A stretch of DNA of 64,000 bases, from positions 62,001 to 126,000 of the forward strand of contig PBYS01000054.1 of assembly GCA_002729725.1 (NCBI GenBank), in the 5' to 3' direction. The position numbers and the translations under genes are program-made. This DNA is from Puniceicoccaceae bacterium. GTDB taxonomy: Bacteria; Verrucomicrobiota; Verrucomicrobiia; Opitutales; Coraliomargaritaceae. The notes below the pieces were generated by a model. It saw only the letters and a program-made list of their open reading frames with translations. It ran no database searches and was not told the DNA's origin. Of this stretch, positions 1-8,715 are shown one piece after another; the stretch's first letter is position 1, and each line of letters opens with the position of its first letter.

Positions 1-2
1 TC

Positions 3-1034
3 GTTGTGAACGGAAGTGTCCGCCAAAACGGGAACTGGATCGAAAGTAAGTTGGCAATCATCCCCTTGCAGGAGCAATTGTTCTCGCGCTTTAAAGGTCT
101 GCACGAGACCGATGATGTAGCTGATAAAACCGTCCTGATCATTGCGGCTGGCTCTGTCGGATCCTCGATTATCGATTATCTAAGCAAACTGGGGATCATG
201 TATATTACTATCATCGATCCGGAAACCCTCGGAGTGGAAAACATCGTCCGCCATGTTGCAGGACTTGATTCTGTCGGACGCTTGAAGGTCGATTGGGCGA
301 AGGATCATATACTCTCAAAGAACCCATATGCGAGGGTTGAAACGCACCCGATCAAAGTCGAAGCGAACACCATACCGCTTATTGAACAGCTGATTAAACA
401 GGCCGATCTGGTAATTTGCACCATCGATAACCGGGAAGGGAAACAACTCGTGAACCGTATTGCGACGCATGCAGGCAAAACCGTCATTTACTCGGGAGCT
501 TTTCGTCGTGCATACGGAGCCCAGGTGTTGCGCTGCGATCCAAATGATCCGGACTCTTTTTGCTATAATTGTTTCGTCCGCGCCCTGCCGGAACGAGACT
601 TGGATCAGGAAGTTTCCGATCTCGCCCAGGCACGGGCGTTGGGAATCCACTACTCAGACCGCCCGGCACCAATTCAACCCGGACTGGGTCTTGATATTGA
701 GCCGACGGCGTTCATGACCGCAAAACTGGCACTGCATGAATTACTAAGAGGCAAAGAGACTCCTTTAAGTTCTTTGAACGAAGATCTCGTCGCGCACTGG
801 TATATGTGGCTTAACCGCCGCGAACCCGGCACTGACTTCGAGAATCTACAACCACTTGGTTTCGAGACCGACGACCTGCGTATTCTCCGGTGGTACGGCG
901 TCGAATTCCATAGGGACGAGCATTGTCCCGTATGCGGCAACGGCCTACAGACCCTCATCACTCACACGGATTCGAACCAACCGGGCAATGAACATGGATC
1001 ACATTCATCGGGAGCTGGAACTTCGCTCTCCTAA
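3..1034 (+). CDS. ThiF/E1-like adenylating enzyme (5' end probably outside window)
   Basis: The protein has the Rossmann adenylation core of the ThiF/MoeB/E1 superfamily, which activates the C-terminus of ubiquitin-like proteins with ATP. Numbering from the GTG at base 6, a degenerate nucleotide loop AAGSVG lies at 47-52 (Ala replaces the usual first Gly). It is followed by a conserved Asp (71), Arg (82) and Lys (94). Two CxxC pairs (C186/C189 and C307/C310) could bind one zinc, as in MoeB and UBA enzymes. The reading frame is open to the window edge, so GTG at base 6 may be internal and a JAB or E2 domain could precede it. It is the first visible gene of a same-strand operon running to 8644. 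The superfamily call is firm; the partner protein is unknown, and no ubiquitin-like gene is visible in the window. Confidence 0.8.
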   Translation, partial: VVNGSVRQNGNWIESKLAIIPLQEQLFSRFKGLHETDDVADKTVLIIAAGSVGSSIIDYLSKLGIMYITIIDPETLGVENIVRHVAGLDSVGRLKVDWAKDHILSKNPYARVETHPIKVEANTIPLIEQLIKQADLVICTIDNREGKQLVNRIATHAGKTVIYSGAFRRAYGAQVLRCDPNDPDSFCYNCFVRALPERDLDQEVSDLAQARALGIHYSDRPAPIQPGLGLDIEPTAFMTAKLALHELLRGKETPLSSLNEDLVAHWYMWLNRREPGTDFENLQPLGFETDDLRILRWYGVEFHRDEHCPVCGNGLQTLITHTDSNQPGNEHGSHSSGAGTSLS

Positions 1035-1221
1035 AATTCAAGGGGCTCCGCCCTTCTGGAACAATCGCCAGATTAATGCTCAGGCACCCCTTGGCGAAAA
1101 ACATGGCTGCTGGACAGCCTGCAATTCAGAGTGTCCGGAATGCACCTCTGGCAGTGTGTGCGAGATGCCTCAAGGACATCAGGGAGCACACCAATGCTGG
1201 ATCTGCAAAAATAAATGGTAA
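988..1221 (+). CDS. Small Cys-rich protein downstream of the E1-like gene
   Basis: This 77-residue protein overlaps the end of the E1-like gene by 47 bases in another frame; the preferred start is ATG at 988. Its C-terminal half carries seven closely spaced Cys and several His residues (motifs CWTACNSECPEC and CWICKNKW), which suggests a treble-clef or zinc-ribbon-like metal site. It might be a RING-like adaptor or a modifier-related protein, but that is inference from position and Cys content. It does not end in the GG typical of ubiquitin-like modifiers. A longer frame opens at 856 but lies wholly inside the E1 gene. Confidence 0.6.
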   Translation: MNMDHIHRELELRSPKIQGAPPFWNNRQINAQAPLGEKHGCWTACNSECPECTSGSVCEMPQGHQGAHQCWICKNKW

Positions 1222-1239
1222 CCCTCAATCAAATCGATC

Positions 1240-1806
1240 ATGACAACAATCGAACAAATTAAGCGACAGCTCGCCCCCCGTGCCATGGCAGATGAGGTCA
1301 CGAATCCCCACGACGACGCGAGACTATCCTACCGAGTGGAAAGTAACACGGTTGAAGATATGGCAACGTTTCTGGTGCTTATTGGCGATTATCTCAATCA
1401 CCACTATGAACATGCCCTTGGAGCCAGCTTTCCCGAGCTTCACGCACAGGAGATGGCCAAAGAGATCATCGAGCGATCATTGAGAAGAAATGGTGGTAAC
1501 CTGATATCTGCTTATCATAACGCAAACACCGGATTAAATGGCGGCGTTCGAAAAGTTTTGGACACTATCGCCGATGACATTCGAGAAGAGGGACTTCGCA
1601 GGTATATCAACAATGTGCTCGATACCTACGTAAACCCGGTAAGCTTCGAGGAAAAGGTGGAGATCGTTCGAGAGCTAATCGCCGTCCTTCGTATCGACAC
1701 AGTGGATGCTGAAAATCCGGCTCGCTATGCTTCGGACTACAAAAGACTCACTGAAATCTACCTCGAAAATCTACGCAGAACCGAGGAAGCGTTCTTCCGC
1801 CTTTAG
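1240..1806 (+). CDS. Unknown helical protein A of the E1/Lon/VirD4 cluster
   Basis: A 188-residue protein that I do not recognise. It is acidic and predicted mostly helical, with no signal peptide or membrane segment. Residues about 98-150 contain the core GLNGGVRKVLDTI followed by helices ending near VSFEEKVEIVRELI. The same pattern recurs at the C-terminus of the Lon-like protease of this operon (YGIGGVRKVLERM) and more weakly in the genes at 1809 and 8063. It lies 18 bases after the Cys-rich gene and 2 bases before the next gene, so co-translation is likely. It may be a scaffold or substrate-recognition subunit. Confidence 0.7.
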   Translation: MTTIEQIKRQLAPRAMADEVTNPHDDARLSYRVESNTVEDMATFLVLIGDYLNHHYEHALGASFPELHAQEMAKEIIERSLRRNGGNLISAYHNANTGLNGGVRKVLDTIADDIREEGLRRYINNVLDTYVNPVSFEEKVEIVRELIAVLRIDTVDAENPARYASDYKRLTEIYLENLRRTEEAFFRL

Positions 1807-1808
1807 TC

Positions 1809-2447
1809 ATGAGACCGACACTACACAGTTTCCTTGAAGATTTGCTCCTCTGCCATGACAAGATGCACCTCGAACTGGAGCAACGGATGCTGGCACTTCA
1901 GCGGAATTCTTGGCGCATCCGCTCAGAGGAAGAACTACTTGAGTTGCTTCACGAGGTAACTGAATTTCTTCTGACTGGGAGAACAGGCAACACGACGGCC
2001 AATGGCCATGGACTCATGGCTGTCCAAAAACGCTTCGAGTCTGTTTTCGGCATCAACACGAGACAGGCGTATTTTGACGCCATCCACGGAACCGGAAATG
2101 GGCTACGGGGTATTTTGGAACGCTTCACCTCGGAATCGAGAGAGCAACTGATCAAGAGGACGCTTTACTCAATGATTGATAGCTTCTTGACGGTAGCCTA
2201 CGGCGAGCGTTTGTGCCGGGACTATATGCTCATGCATCAGGACGGCAGGGATTATTTCGCCTATTTCCGTGGATTGTTGCCCTCCTCAATTCTCGAACAA
2301 GAAGACTACCTCGTTATGGGTACCGTTTTGGTGCGTAGCCCTGACAGCTCAACCGAAACGCCCATGCCAAGAATGCGAGAGATTTATGTGCGGCATCCTC
2401 AATGGCTGAGCGTAAGTCAGCAATCTGTTCACGCTTCCAGCCCTTAA
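1809..2447 (+). CDS. Unknown helical protein B of the cluster
   Basis: A 212-residue protein, not recognised, apparently paralogous to its upstream neighbour. Both have an acidic helical N-terminal part (EELLELLHEVTEFLL here, EDMATFLVLIGDYLN there). Both then have a Gly-rich turn and a helix: HGTGNGLRGILERF here. The shared part covers roughly residues 40-150. The remaining C-terminal 60 residues are unique and rich in Pro and Ser at the end. No catalytic motif is visible. It starts 2 bases after the previous stop. Confidence 0.7.
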   Translation: MRPTLHSFLEDLLLCHDKMHLELEQRMLALQRNSWRIRSEEELLELLHEVTEFLLTGRTGNTTANGHGLMAVQKRFESVFGINTRQAYFDAIHGTGNGLRGILERFTSESREQLIKRTLYSMIDSFLTVAYGERLCRDYMLMHQDGRDYFAYFRGLLPSSILEQEDYLVMGTVLVRSPDSSTETPMPRMREIYVRHPQWLSVSQQSVHASSP

Positions 2448-2478
2448 TTCCACTCAACCATCGACCGCCCTAATACTG

Positions 2479-3558
2479 ATGAATACAATAACGACACTCA
2501 CCGCTGCCAATCAAAAGCCATCCATTCGTTACGACTCTCATTCGTTGTTTGAACTACTTCGGGTAATCGTTGATACAGGAGATGAACAGGCGTTAGCCGA
2601 ATTCCACAACCGTCGCACAGTATTTAAGGATGAGAACGAACGAGCAGTATTGTTTACCCATTTTCTGCATATCTTACGGGAAAGAGCCCTTTCTCAAAAC
2701 TGGAACTATTTAGTAGTCGAGAAAGCGGTTGATTTGACACAGGACAAATTCACGAACCTTCCGGAACAAGGGTCCAAAGGCCCCGACTGCCGTAAGTATT
2801 TCAGGGCAGTCCTCGAATATGCCTCCTCAAAAGTCACGGAGCAAGCAATCGAAGCTGAACTGCAGCTCGCCTATCTCCTGCAACGCTTCGTGCAAAGGCA
2901 TTTTCAGTTTTCACTAAAAGAAGTGAAACGCTGCCATAACTGGAGCCGCTTTACTTGGATGATCAACGGCAACTCTCTTCAACTTCGTATGCCCCGTTTT
3001 ATCTCAGGGCGGGAACGCCGCGTCTGGCTTGAGAAACACGTAACATCCGTAAATCACTCCAATTGCAATGAACGTGATCGGGTGCAGGAAATCATCGACG
3101 AATATTTCGGCTCTGCGGAACCAGTGGCACTGGATGATGCAATCATTCGGGATACTCGTTTGAGTGACACCGATCTGCCGTGGAAGCTGATGGAGCGACT
3201 GAAAATCAACGGGCTGGCCCAAATCGTCGCGGCTGAAAAAGCGGATCGTCTGAACGAGCAACGTCCCGCCATCCGTTCTCTTGGCAAGGAGCGGCTGCAT
3301 GAGATGGTCTTAGCCATTTTCGACAGGCTCTGTGACGACACCCTCAGTGATCGGGAAATAGCCGATACTTATGAACTGACAAGGCCTACGTATTCGCGCT
3401 GGGCGGGCAGTTCGTGGCAACCGGGTGGGAGTCGGAACATCCCTACTCTGTGGGCAAATACCGCTCACATCCTGGCACAAGACCCGGTCTTCATCCAAGC
3501 AGCCATTGATGCCGGTATCTGGCAAACCGTTCAAACCATCACCTCAAACTCGCTCTAA
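2479..3558 (+). CDS. Putative DNA-binding protein with C-terminal helix-turn-helix
   Basis: A 359-residue soluble protein with no family I can name. The C-terminal third contains a likely helix-turn-helix (LSDREIADTYELTRPTYSRW, around residues 290-310), a layout reminiscent of sigma-factor region 4 or TetR-like HTHs. The N-terminal half is helical and charged. The middle is basic (HNWSRFTWMI, MPRFISGRERRVW), compatible with nucleic-acid contact. It sits inside the operon, 31 bases after the previous gene and 2 before the next. It could be the cluster's regulator or a DNA-sensing subunit. Confidence 0.6.
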   Translation: MNTITTLTAANQKPSIRYDSHSLFELLRVIVDTGDEQALAEFHNRRTVFKDENERAVLFTHFLHILRERALSQNWNYLVVEKAVDLTQDKFTNLPEQGSKGPDCRKYFRAVLEYASSKVTEQAIEAELQLAYLLQRFVQRHFQFSLKEVKRCHNWSRFTWMINGNSLQLRMPRFISGRERRVWLEKHVTSVNHSNCNERDRVQEIIDEYFGSAEPVALDDAIIRDTRLSDTDLPWKLMERLKINGLAQIVAAEKADRLNEQRPAIRSLGKERLHEMVLAIFDRLCDDTLSDREIADTYELTRPTYSRWAGSSWQPGGSRNIPTLWANTAHILAQDPVFIQAAIDAGIWQTVQTITSNSL

Positions 3559-3560
3559 TC

Positions 3561-4061
3561 ATGAAACCACACCCATACTTCCTCGGCTCGATCACCGAAG
3601 CCTATGAAACCAATCCCAACCGAGAAAGCCTTGTCGCACTTCTGCGCGAGTTCGAAAAGACGGAGCGCAATACACCCAATCGTCATTTCACAGACTTCAT
3701 GGAAATTGCCAAACGAGCCGCATCGTTTGAAGTCTCCTTAGAACTTGAGGGTGAGGTGATCGCTTCAGAGCAATTCCAACAGCGTTGTTTCGATTTCAGA
3801 GTCTCATTGGATTCGCCCGGAAATTATACACTCAGAATGTCCACCGGTCGGGTTATCTGGCAAGACACACTGGCAACCCAAGATTTGTTTTTGATTGATG
3901 TAACTACCCGGAAAACACTTCCCGTTGCCGCCGATACAGAACTGTCTGCGCCTAAATACTCGCGCTATACCGGGCTGCTCGGGAACCAGTTCATGCTACA
4001 GCTCAATCCGGGCATCTCCTGCGCCCAACTAAAGGTAGTCGCTTCACGATGGTTCGGGTAA
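3561..4061 (+). CDS. Unknown beta-rich protein preceding the Lon-like protease
   Basis: A 166-residue protein without a recognised family. The N-terminal 60 residues look helical. Residues about 65-166 alternate hydrophobic and polar residues, as in a beta-sandwich (FEVSLELEGEVIASEQF, GNYTLRMSTGRVIWQDTL). Its last 13 bases overlap the start of the Lon-like gene, which suggests translational coupling and perhaps a physical complex with the protease. There is no signal peptide, so it is probably cytoplasmic. Confidence 0.65.
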   Translation: MKPHPYFLGSITEAYETNPNRESLVALLREFEKTERNTPNRHFTDFMEIAKRAASFEVSLELEGEVIASEQFQQRCFDFRVSLDSPGNYTLRMSTGRVIWQDTLATQDLFLIDVTTRKTLPVAADTELSAPKYSRYTGLLGNQFMLQLNPGISCAQLKVVASRWFG

Positions 4062-5629
4062 ATACAGTCTTGGTCAACCCGGATGAAACAGACGCGTTTG
4101 TCACTGAAATCCACGTCAACGTTGTCAAGAATCCGAGTAATCGCGTGGAATTCAGTGGTCCGCCAAGATTCAACACCAACGTTCGGGAGCAGATTGTATC
4201 CACCCTCCTGCCTCTTGTGGATGGCGTCCTTTTAGAGCTAAAAGTGCCCCTTGCCTCTTATGAACTTTCGGTCGTCAATCCGGGGATCGCCTCCTCGTTG
4301 GATGCCGCCATCCGTATCTCCGGCTTTTCTGCAGACCTTCCGCTTACATTGGCCTTACTCGGAGCGGCCCTGGATATCCCCATCCATGGATCGGTCTTCG
4401 CAACTGGACATATCGCATCTTCTGAGGGCGCGGTTCGCGCTGTCCGAGGCCTTGAAGCGAAGGCAAAAGCAGTGATGCGACTCAATCGAAAAGACGCTTT
4501 ACTCCTATATCCCCATCCAGACTCTTCCTTATGTGTATCAGAAGAAGCCAGTCCTGATCTACGCGATACACGGGGGAAAATCCGAACCCACGCAATCTCG
4601 CATCTTGCGCAAGCCATCCCACACGTATTCTCAAAGGTCGATCTCATTCTGGCTGCGTTGCGTCAAGGATACTTCAGTCGAAACACGGACTCACGGATTG
4701 CCACACAACTCAAAATCGGAACCACAGAAGAATTCTACAACGCTCTGGAGAATTCTCTGGATTTACAGGAGGCAAACCACGTGCAATTGCTGCTCGAGGC
4801 ATGGGTTGCCTTTCACGTCAAAAAACGACGCTACCCTGCTGACACCGGAAGCAGACTGTATGCGCTGCTTCTTTCGATGCCGAAAGCAGTGAGAAATCTA
4901 CAGACTGAATTTCCGCTTGTCCCTCGAAAGCAGATCATGCGATTGGCATCGCTTGCCGGTGAGAGTGACTACGAAGACTTCGAACTACTCGGAAGAGCTA
5001 ATGAAGGAAAGGTGCGATTGTCTGCAACCATCAAAAAGCATGTCCTGAATAAGACGGATGCTTGCTCCGAGGTAACGTTGGACGTCATCCTGAATGAATT
5101 AAGTGAACAAAACCTTTACCTAAAAATATACGCACCGCTGGATTTGGCATTCTCAAGGCATCAACTCTGCGAAGGCCACAGTTTCGATGAAAGCATCCTC
5201 TCCTTTTATCTACACTTACTTCGGTCCATAGGCGAGGTGACCTCGGCTACGCATAAGCAGATTGCCCCGGACGCGTATGCTTTATTGGAGCGAACATACC
5301 GCAATTTGGGAGGCTCTTCGGCAGCAATTATCGAAGCCAAGCAGTATGGAATAGGAGGCGTGCGCAAAGTGCTTGAGCGGATGTTTCAAACAATTCGAAC
5401 GGAACGAACCGAAAATTACATCCACTACGTCTTTGCTCAGGCCATCGATCCACTCGATTACTCGGCAAAACTCGAACTCACCAAAACCTTCATTCACAGG
5501 TTCCAGCATGCTTTGCCGGAAACAGTCACAGCAGAACCACCGGAACGCTTCGCCCAAAAATGGGATGTGTTGATACGTCACTGGATTGATACGCAGTCGT
5601 ATCTCCGCTCAAGACTTCACTCTCTGTGA
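4049..5629 (+). CDS. ATPase-less Lon-type (S16) protease with C-terminal cluster-specific helical domain
   Basis: Residues about 1-200 match the proteolytic domain of Lon/S16 peptidases. Ser94 in GFSAD corresponds to the catalytic Ser of the Lon GPSAG motif. Lys138 in RGLEAK corresponds to the catalytic Lys of GGLKEK. The Ser-Lys separation (44) is nearly that of E. coli Lon (43), and the segment between them (HGSVFATGHIASSEGAVRAV) matches Lon's VAMTGEITLRG region. No AAA+ module is present, so unfolding power may come from the VirD4-like ATPase next door. Residues about 200-370 are unassigned. Residues about 380-526 carry the helical domain (GIGGVRKVLERM) shared with three other genes of the operon. 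This could be a defence or regulatory protease; the substrate is unknown. Confidence 0.7.
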   Translation: MVRVNTVLVNPDETDAFVTEIHVNVVKNPSNRVEFSGPPRFNTNVREQIVSTLLPLVDGVLLELKVPLASYELSVVNPGIASSLDAAIRISGFSADLPLTLALLGAALDIPIHGSVFATGHIASSEGAVRAVRGLEAKAKAVMRLNRKDALLLYPHPDSSLCVSEEASPDLRDTRGKIRTHAISHLAQAIPHVFSKVDLILAALRQGYFSRNTDSRIATQLKIGTTEEFYNALENSLDLQEANHVQLLLEAWVAFHVKKRRYPADTGSRLYALLLSMPKAVRNLQTEFPLVPRKQIMRLASLAGESDYEDFELLGRANEGKVRLSATIKKHVLNKTDACSEVTLDVILNELSEQNLYLKIYAPLDLAFSRHQLCEGHSFDESILSFYLHLLRSIGEVTSATHKQIAPDAYALLERTYRNLGGSSAAIIEAKQYGIGGVRKVLERMFQTIRTERTENYIHYVFAQAIDPLDYSAKLELTKTFIHRFQHALPETVTAEPPERFAQKWDVLIRHWIDTQSYLRSRLHSL

Positions 5630-5670
5630 GCTGAAACTCCATCGTGTGTTCAGCCGCTTAATCGAAAGAG

Positions 5671-8091
5671 ATGTCGATAGAGCATGCAATCATACAACGA
5701 TCCCGCCCCTGGGTGCAGGCTACAAACGTTGAAGCAATCTTGACTGAAGAGCTGTCGAAAGGCTGCTCGAGGGAAATCTCGGCGACACCGGTTTGCTTGG
5801 TACCGCCCTATCGTAATCTTCAAAAAGCGGAAACAGAGCTTCAACAGCCCATCATTAGCGGCAACACGCTTGTTATATACCGGATCTGGCTATCACCAGA
5901 ACAGATCTTCTCTTGGACACGTAATGAACGGTTCCTTAAGGAACTGAGCCGCGTCCATTCCCCGATTCTATTCGAGATTTACGGAAACAGCACAATCATG
6001 CAGATGCAGTTTCGATGTGCGTCCGAAGACGCCCACACGCTTCGAACTGCATTTAGCGGAGAACTCCTGCAATGCCAGTTGACCGAAGAAGAAACATGCC
6101 CTTTCAGCACGAGCCTGAGCCATGCAAGCAGCCTCAGCTTCCGGGACTACCTCCCGGCCGCTCCTGCATATCATTTAAATCTAACAATCCACGAGGAGTT
6201 CGAATTCACCCCGCTGGAATCTTTTCTCTGCGCTATTGCCGGGCTCCCCGAGTCCGCAACCGGTTTTTACCAGTGCCTATTTCAGCCCGTCCCTCCCAAT
6301 TCCGGATGGCACCGTAATATCGAAACTCTCTATGATCTGGAATATTTGCACCGGGCATTCAGCGAGAGTCGGTCGCTGCATTTCTCGGCTCAGCTCCCGT
6401 CATCGGAACTACGCCTGGCGACGCAGCGTATGGAGCGTAAAGCCCACCCGGATAAACCGATTTTTGCCACTGCCCTTCGAATCGGATTACTCGAAGAAGA
6501 GGATGTCTCGGACAAACAACTCGAATCGCTTACGACCTTCCTTGGCCTCTTTCAACAAGGTAGCAAAAGACTTCAATACGTCGATTCTACAGATTATGCC
6601 CCTGTGGTGCCACAAGACCGACAACGTGAACTCCTCTCAAACGGCCAAGTCCACCGAAACGGCTTCCTGCTAAATTCAAACGAACTTAGCGGCTTAGTTC
6701 ACCTGTTCCCGCCCGAAATCGTCACCGACCGATCCTTGCCGTTGGAGTTGGCCAGCGATTTTTCAAATGATATTCAAGACATACAAGGAACGGTCATCGG
6801 AAGCACCCGCATAGCCGGGCGTGACCACCCAGTTGCCATAGACCCGCTACTACGGGAACGCTCGGTTCATATCTTGGGTGGTTCCGGCTCAGGCAAGACT
6901 ACAGTCATGCAACACATGGTGCTTCAGGATATCGAAGAAGGCTGCGGATTGGTTTATATTGACCCACACGGGGATGCCGTTCGCGAGCTACTTTCGTATA
7001 TTCCGGATAAACATTTGGATCGTGTCATTTGGTTCGACCCCAATAGCCCGAACCTGATCCCTGCATGGAACCCGCTCGCGTTGCATTCGCAGACAAATCT
7101 ACACCGTTTGGCCGACGACACCCTGGCATCCATTGAACGTGTGTCACGTGACTGGGGGGATCGCTTGGGGATGATCTTACGCAATGGCTTGCTGGGCTTG
7201 TTGCAATCTAAGCCTGAGCCAGTCACTTTGATGGATCTCTACCATCTAATCCGTGCCGACAGCCCACAAGGCAAGACGCTCCGCGAGATGATCGTTTCCG
7301 GTTGTGAAGATGAAACCGTAAGAAACTTCTGGAAGCATGACTTTCTAAAGGATTACAAGAGGGGAGATCTAGCCGCACCAAAACACAAGCTCGACAAGTT
7401 GCTGGGCGGAGGGGGTATACAACTCATGTTCAGTCAGCCTGAATCCCGCATCAATATTCGTGAGATCATGGACGGAGGAAAAATCCTGCTGGTCGACCTT
7501 TCTACAGTGGGGGAAGAAACTCGAAGAATTCTTGGATCATTCCTACTCACGCAGCACATGATCACCGCATTTGGACGCAGTACGATTCCTTATGCAGAGC
7601 GTAGGCCATTTGGCATCTACATCGACGAATGCCACCTCTTTACTTCAATTGACGCGATTGAGAATCTCATCACACAGGCCCGAAAATTCCGCATCCGACT
7701 GACCATCGCAAACCAATTCTTACGACAATTTGGTAGAGTCTCACAAATCGATGCCCTTTCGACTGTAGGCTCCACAATTTTGGGACGTCTGGACAAAAAC
7801 GATGCCAGCTATTTTGCCAAAGATTTCCAAGGAAAAGTAAAACCGGAGGATATCGTCTCGCTGGAGCCATACCGTATGTTTGCACGCTTGGATACAAGCA
7901 TCTGCAAAATAGCCACACATCCGCTCCCAGAACCGGTCCGTCGAGACATCACATCCATCATCGAATCTTCCTACAAACAGTATTATCGACCGGCGAGTGA
8001 GATTCGAGCAAGAGCATCCAAGCAGGAAGCCTATTCCCCCCGCTTACCGGAGGGATTGACCGATGACGATTTTTACTATGATGAATTCTGA
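5671..8091 (+). CDS. VirD4/TraG/HerA-like P-loop ATPase
   Basis: An 806-residue protein with an unassigned N-terminal 380 residues and a C-terminal FtsK/VirD4/HerA-type motor. Walker A is GGSGSGKTT (residues about 403-411), followed by the YIDPHGDA motif typical of TraD/VirD4-like proteins. Walker B is GIYIDECHLF (about 648-657), with a sensor region ITQARKFRIRLTIANQF. In conjugation systems such ATPases couple DNA to the secretion channel. No transmembrane helices are evident here and no relaxase or VirB genes are in view, so a soluble HerA-like role in a defence complex is equally plausible. It lies 41 bases after the Lon-like gene and overlaps the next gene. Confidence 0.8.
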   Translation: MSIEHAIIQRSRPWVQATNVEAILTEELSKGCSREISATPVCLVPPYRNLQKAETELQQPIISGNTLVIYRIWLSPEQIFSWTRNERFLKELSRVHSPILFEIYGNSTIMQMQFRCASEDAHTLRTAFSGELLQCQLTEEETCPFSTSLSHASSLSFRDYLPAAPAYHLNLTIHEEFEFTPLESFLCAIAGLPESATGFYQCLFQPVPPNSGWHRNIETLYDLEYLHRAFSESRSLHFSAQLPSSELRLATQRMERKAHPDKPIFATALRIGLLEEEDVSDKQLESLTTFLGLFQQGSKRLQYVDSTDYAPVVPQDRQRELLSNGQVHRNGFLLNSNELSGLVHLFPPEIVTDRSLPLELASDFSNDIQDIQGTVIGSTRIAGRDHPVAIDPLLRERSVHILGGSGSGKTTVMQHMVLQDIEEGCGLVYIDPHGDAVRELLSYIPDKHLDRVIWFDPNSPNLIPAWNPLALHSQTNLHRLADDTLASIERVSRDWGDRLGMILRNGLLGLLQSKPEPVTLMDLYHLIRADSPQGKTLREMIVSGCEDETVRNFWKHDFLKDYKRGDLAAPKHKLDKLLGGGGIQLMFSQPESRINIREIMDGGKILLVDLSTVGEETRRILGSFLLTQHMITAFGRSTIPYAERRPFGIYIDECHLFTSIDAIENLITQARKFRIRLTIANQFLRQFGRVSQIDALSTVGSTILGRLDKNDASYFAKDFQGKVKPEDIVSLEPYRMFARLDTSICKIATHPLPEPVRRDITSIIESSYKQYYRPASEIRARASKQEAYSPRLPEGLTDDDFYYDEF

Positions 8092-8644
8092 CCTGTTGCT
8101 TGATGCCATACTCGCCAATTTGCAGCCGAAAATGCTACGCGACAGCATCGACCTACCACTGCTCGAAACAGTAGAGCGGCTCGCCAGCAGCGAGGAAGAA
8201 GAACTTAGCTACGCTGGCTTCGTGAGACTGATAAAACGAGCAAGCCAGGCACTTCTAAACACAGCAGGTAACGTGGTTCATCCATGCGAGGCTCTGGCGA
8301 GAGGCGAAGTCTGGCTTAATCTCCACTACGGCAAGTTGCATGGCAGTGGATATGAGATGGCTTTGCTCGACTACCTTGAAAATTCTTCCCGCTCAGTAGA
8401 ACTGATAATTCAGGCACTGTTCCTTGGAGCACAACAAGAAATGCGCCAAGCGTGGATTGATACTCAGTTCGCGCCGCTGGATTGGCATCAACGGATTACA
8501 CTCATTTCTACCTGCAAGATGAGATTCGCAAATACCTTACCACGGGAACTTCTAGACCGACCCGACTGGTGTTTAGTCGATCATCTTCCCGACCTCATAG
8601 ACATCTGCTTAGATGATATCCTTTCCGTATTGAGCAATCGATAG
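8063..8644 (+). CDS. Unknown helical protein D, last gene of the cluster
   Basis: A 193-residue protein, not recognised. It overlaps the end of the ATPase gene: by 29 bases from ATG 8063, or by 11 bases from the alternative ATG at 8081. It looks like a divergent copy of the cluster's shared helical domain. HGSGYEMALLDYL aligns with YGIGGVRKVLERM of the Lon-like protein, and APLDWHQRITLI with DPLDYSAKLELT. Both then continue into an F-x-x-x-LP segment. No catalytic residues are visible. The coupling to the ATPase suggests a subunit or specificity factor. Confidence 0.65.
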   Translation: MTIFTMMNSDLLLDAILANLQPKMLRDSIDLPLLETVERLASSEEEELSYAGFVRLIKRASQALLNTAGNVVHPCEALARGEVWLNLHYGKLHGSGYEMALLDYLENSSRSVELIIQALFLGAQQEMRQAWIDTQFAPLDWHQRITLISTCKMRFANTLPRELLDRPDWCLVDHLPDLIDICLDDILSVLSNR

Positions 8645-8715
8645 CACACCACCCCCCAAGAATAGCCGTATCCCCAATACCGGCAGTCCCTCATCACTTC
8701 CGTTTTCCAGTAATC

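Noticed and set aside
5671-8091. Evidence of a complete conjugation system
   Set aside because: Only a VirD4-like motor is present; no relaxase, VirB4 or pilus genes in view.
1-8644. PRTRC plasmid system or CBASS/Bil ubiquitin-like defence operon
   Set aside because: No ParB-related, nucleotidyltransferase, E2 or ubiquitin-like gene is visible; only the ThiF fold is shared. The region left of the window could change this.
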